Of a stretch of 13,870 nt of DNA, positions 13,331 to 13,870 are shown in pieces (the first letter of the stretch is position 1; each line of letters starts with the position of its first letter). Position numbers and translations under genes: made by a program. The notes beneath the pieces are model-generated. The model was not told where the DNA came from. It worked only from the letters and a program-made list of their open reading frames with translations, and searched no databases. The DNA lies in contig NZ_DHXT01000197.1 of assembly GCF_002413825.1 (NCBI RefSeq), positions 18,417-32,286 of the forward strand. Direction: 5' to 3'. Origin of the DNA: Rhodoferax sp. UBA5149 (GTDB taxonomy: Bacteria; Pseudomonadota; Gammaproteobacteria; Burkholderiales; Burkholderiaceae_C).

Positions 13331-13870
13331 TCAGAAATTCAGAGTACGCTTGTCGACCGCCAGCGCGGCTTCCTTGGTCGCCTCGCTCAAGGACGGGTGC
13401 GCATGGCAGATCCGGGCGATGTCTTCGCTGCTGGCCCTGAACTCCATGGCCACCACACACTCGGCGATCAATTCGCTGGCCATCGGGCCCACGATATGAA
13501 CACCGAGAATTTCGTCCGTTGTCGCGTCAGCCAGCATTTTCACCATGCCGGTCGTGTCACCCAAGGCACGGGCACGGCCATTCGCCAGGAAAGGAAAGGT
13601 ACCTGCCTTGTAGGCACGGCCGGCGGCTTTGAGCTGCTGCTCCGTCTGCCCGACCCAGGCAATCTCGGGACTGGTGTAAATCACGAACGGAATGGTGTTG
13701 AAGTTGACATGGCCGTGCTGACCCGCCATGCGCTCAGCCACCGCCACACCCTCTTCTTCTGCCTTGTGCGCCAGCATCGGGCCACGCACCACGTCGCCGA
13801 CCGCCCACACGCCGGGCAAGCTGGCGCGGCACTGATCGTCCACCACGATCGCACCGCGCTCGTCGAGCTT
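13331..13870 (-). CDS. lpdA: Dihydrolipoyl dehydrogenase (E3), C-terminal 179 residues
   Basis: E3 flavoprotein that reoxidises dihydrolipoamide with NAD+, here most likely for 2-oxoglutarate dehydrogenase, since odhA/sucA-sucB-lpdA-zapE is the standard order in Burkholderiales. Only the C-terminal part is in the window and the 5' end lies beyond the right edge. It shows the end of the FAD domain (GVWAVGDVVRGPMLAHKAEEEG) and the dimerisation domain (IPFVIYTSPEIAWVG, GVHIVGPMASELIAE). The catalytic His-Glu pair is in HAHPSLSEATKEAAL, 22 and 17 residues from the end. The N-terminal CxxxxC redox pair is not visible. Other E3-like reductases are unlikely given HPSLSE and the zapE neighbour. Confidence 0.95.
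   Translation of the reverse strand, partial: KLDERGAIVVDDQCRASLPGVWAVGDVVRGPMLAHKAEEEGVAVAERMAGQHGHVNFNTIPFVIYTSPEIAWVGQTEQQLKAAGRAYKAGTFPFLANGRARALGDTTGMVKMLADATTDEILGVHIVGPMASELIAECVVAMEFRASSEDIARICHAHPSLSEATKEAALAVDKRTLNF

Noticed and set aside
1..13870. Defence system, mobile element, CRISPR, tRNA or rRNA genes
   Set aside because: All large frames are accounted for by housekeeping or family-level genes; no direct-repeat arrays, transposase motifs, cloverleaf sequences or rRNA-like stretches were seen by eye.

Overview
The window looks like core chromosome of a betaproteobacterium, most likely Burkholderiales and probably Comamonadaceae (Polaromonas/Rhodoferax-like). This rests on gene order (ndk-rlmN-pilF-rodZ-ispG, scpB-rluB, bamD divergent from rluD, lpdA-zapE), on the ispG form with an insertion in the barrel, and on an intergenic hairpin of the kind scattered through Comamonadaceae genomes. 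Taxonomy is inferred from recalled synteny and protein style; no search was run. I see no rRNA, tRNA, CRISPR array, phage gene or transposase.

Layout. (1) 1-4219, minus strand: a tight run reading ndk -> rlmN -> pilF -> rodZ -> ispG (ispG cut by the left edge). Junctions are 3-8 bases apart or overlap by 1-8 bases. (2) 4362-7601, minus strand: rluD -> about 140-base spacer holding a 34-codon ORF and a tandem repeat -> scpB -> rluB, with scpB and rluB overlapping by ATGA. (3) 7616-8422, plus strand: bamD, divergent from rluD with almost no space between them, so each promoter probably lies in the other gene's 5' end. (4) 8385-10685, minus strand: a small YdcH/DUF465-like protein followed by a YoaA/DinG-family iron-sulfur helicase, whose 3' end overlaps the end of bamD convergently. 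(5) 10718-11479, plus strand: a PP2C-type protein phosphatase with a hairpin between its Shine-Dalgarno-like sequence and its start. (6) 11528-13870, minus strand: lpdA (3' part only) -> AT-rich hairpin repeat -> zapE -> a secreted Cys-containing coiled-coil protein coupled to zapE by ATGA.

The genes are mainly housekeeping: isoprenoid precursor synthesis (IspG), cell shape and division (RodZ, ZapE, ScpB), outer-membrane and pilus assembly lipoproteins (BamD, PilF), ribosome modification (RlmN, RluB, RluD), nucleotide balance (Ndk), genome maintenance (YoaA) and central carbon oxidation (Lpd). I found no convincing new multi-gene system. The points most worth a second look are the long RG-rich tail of RluB with one ordered-looking motif inside it, the zapE-coupled envelope protein, the nested divergent bamD/rluD promoters, the possible structured leader of the PP2C gene, and the small ORF with a tandem repeat before scpB.
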